From: Bacteroidales bacterium UBA5536
GTDB taxonomy: Bacteria; Bacteroidota; Bacteroidia; Bacteroidales; F082
Length of the DNA stretch: 64,000 bases
Direction: 5' to 3'
NCBI GenBank assembly: GCA_002426795.1
Contig: DINQ01000004.1
Location: 1 to 64,000 of the forward strand
Under the pieces are notes generated by a model. That model was not told the origin of the DNA, searched no databases, and saw nothing but the letters and a program-made list of their open reading frames with translations. Each line of letters begins with the position of its first letter. The stretch's first letter is position 1. Both the position numbers and the translations under genes were made by a program. Below, one piece after another: positions 63,159-64,000 of the stretch.

Positions 63159-64000
63159 ATGGGCAGAAGGTTAAGCGTATTAATGGTGTTTGTTATTTTG
63201 AGTCTTCTGGCTCAAGCTCAACAATTTGACGCCAATAGTCTTGAGGTTAAGCTGCCCAGGGTGATTGTGAGCAATGTTTCACAAACGATCACGCTTAAAC
63301 TTTCGAACGATAGTCTGTTAAGTACTTTTGAGGGTGTTGAAAAAGTAATCCAATTCAATGGAGCCTTGATTCCTGTGACATTTCATCTTGGCGAAGCCAG
63401 TTTCCAACACAATTTCCCAAAAGAACAAAACCTTAATATAGCTGTCGATGGTTTTTCATGGGCCAAAGATGTTAGTCCCATTCCGCTTTGGATGTCGATC
63501 TTACCCCCACTCATTGCCATTCTTATGGCTTTATTGCTGCGTGAGGTGTTTGTAGCACTTTTTATCGGTATTCTTACCGGAACAACCATCATGTATTATT
63601 ACCAGGGATACACACTCTTTGTTGCTGTATTTAGGGGACTGATGGCAATTATCGATACTTACCTGATGGATTCCCTGCTCGATCGCGGTCATATGTCGAT
63701 CATCATTTTCAGTATGGTAATTGGTGGAATGGTGCATCTGATTACGCGTAATGGTGGCATGAATGGCGTGGTGAACCGCCTGTCGAAATACGCCAAAGAT
63801 GCACGCTCCGGGCAATTTGTCACCTGGTTATTGGGTGTGGCTATTTTTTTTGATGATTATGCCAATACACTGGTAGTTGGCAACACCATGCGACCTGTAA
63901 CTGACCGCTTGCGCATCTCACGCGAAAAACTGGCTTACCTGGTCGATTCCACTGCTGCCCCGGTGGCAGCCACAGCCTTTGTAACTACCTGGATTGGCGC
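63159..64000 (+). CDS. NhaC-type Na+/H+ antiporter with exported N-terminal domain, cut by window end
   Basis: The frame is open from ATG 63159 to the window end (280 residues visible). Residues 1-20 look like a cleavable signal (LSVLMVFVILSLLAQAQQ). Residues about 22-105 are hydrophilic beta-rich sequence (VIVSNVSQTITLKLSND). The first membrane helix (SILPPLIAILMALLLREVFVALFIGI) starts near 112. Then the NhaC-family features GGMVHLITRNGGMNGVV, AIFFDDYANTLVVG and VDSTAAPVAATAF. The family exchanges Na+ for H+ at the inner membrane. The exported domain ahead of the transporter is unusual, and the remainder lies outside the window. Confidence 0.87.
   Translation, partial: MGRRLSVLMVFVILSLLAQAQQFDANSLEVKLPRVIVSNVSQTITLKLSNDSLLSTFEGVEKVIQFNGALIPVTFHLGEASFQHNFPKEQNLNIAVDGFSWAKDVSPIPLWMSILPPLIAILMALLLREVFVALFIGILTGTTIMYYYQGYTLFVAVFRGLMAIIDTYLMDSLLDRGHMSIIIFSMVIGGMVHLITRNGGMNGVVNRLSKYAKDARSGQFVTWLLGVAIFFDDYANTLVVGNTMRPVTDRLRISREKLAYLVDSTAAPVAATAFVTTWIG

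Noticed and set aside
1..64000. tRNA, rRNA, CRISPR arrays, transposases, integrases or phage genes
   Set aside because: Reading both strands I found no tRNA-like T-loop/acceptor pattern, no regular short repeats with spacers and no mobile-element proteins. A tRNAscan or repeat search could still find something I missed.

Overview
The window is a gene-dense chromosomal stretch from a member of the Bacteroidota, most likely order Bacteroidales or a neighbouring lineage. The main evidence is: promoters with the Bacteroidota -7 box (TAnnTTTG) before many genes; C-terminal type IX secretion (T9SS) sorting tails on several secreted proteins; a FecI/FecR-type sigma/anti-sigma pair with an STN-domain outer-membrane partner; and a SufBCDSE operon. 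I saw no tRNA, rRNA, CRISPR array, insertion sequence or prophage. The coding density, codon use and housekeeping content look like core chromosome, with two blocks of accessory surface proteins.

Layout. 1-13372, all on the minus strand: a giant modular adhesin cut by the window start (1-6671), then a cell-surface signalling unit reading leftward as ECF sigma factor, FecR anti-sigma, STN-domain/beta-barrel protein and a T9SS-sorted beta-helix protein. 13614-19403, plus: drug/metabolite transporter, ribosomal proteins L21 and L27, SerS, a TPR protein and RsmA. 19400-21852, minus: RbfA, a methyltransferase and a LolC/E-like permease. 22092-25825, plus: M20 amidohydrolase, MtnA, class II aldolase and aldo/keto reductase in overlapping frames, which looks like a 5-deoxypentose-phosphate salvage (DHAP-shunt type) operon. 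26049-33472: YgiQ radical SAM protein, a membrane protein, a BNR/VPS10-like secreted protein and a convergent short-chain fatty acid transporter. 33666-39755: malate dehydrogenase, a sirtuin that appears to lack zinc, an FKBP lipoprotein, RecX, PrfB with a programmed +1 frameshift, an ArsC-like protein, a four-helix-bundle protein and fumarase.

40106-48408 is the most unusual region. Four adjacent secreted proteins (838, 1002, 506 and 305 residues) share a domain of about 110 residues that I cannot assign to a named family. Its landmarks are NMQ near the start, GAFV, CRG, SGE, FKAY or KIW and a closing PF.F. It is combined with InlB/Flg_new-like repeats, a second repeated module (DRIIGQ...GSLT) and T9SS tails. 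The third protein has the shared domains but no visible sorting tail. 48402-64000: a threonine-synthase-like enzyme that I read as a probable cysteate synthase (sulfonolipid precursor), a GT39-type glycosyltransferase paired with a membrane-anchored PHP-domain protein, an NtrC-type regulator with a lone HPt protein, the complete sufBCDSE plus sufT operon, Dxs, a CPBP membrane protease and the start of an NhaC-type antiporter with an unusual exported N-terminal domain.

How it fits together: core metabolism (Fe-S assembly feeding radical SAM and isoprenoid enzymes, TCA enzymes, translation factors) is interleaved with a large investment in the cell surface, namely T9SS cargo, an outer-membrane-sensing sigma system, a membrane glycosyltransferase and possibly sulfonated envelope lipids.
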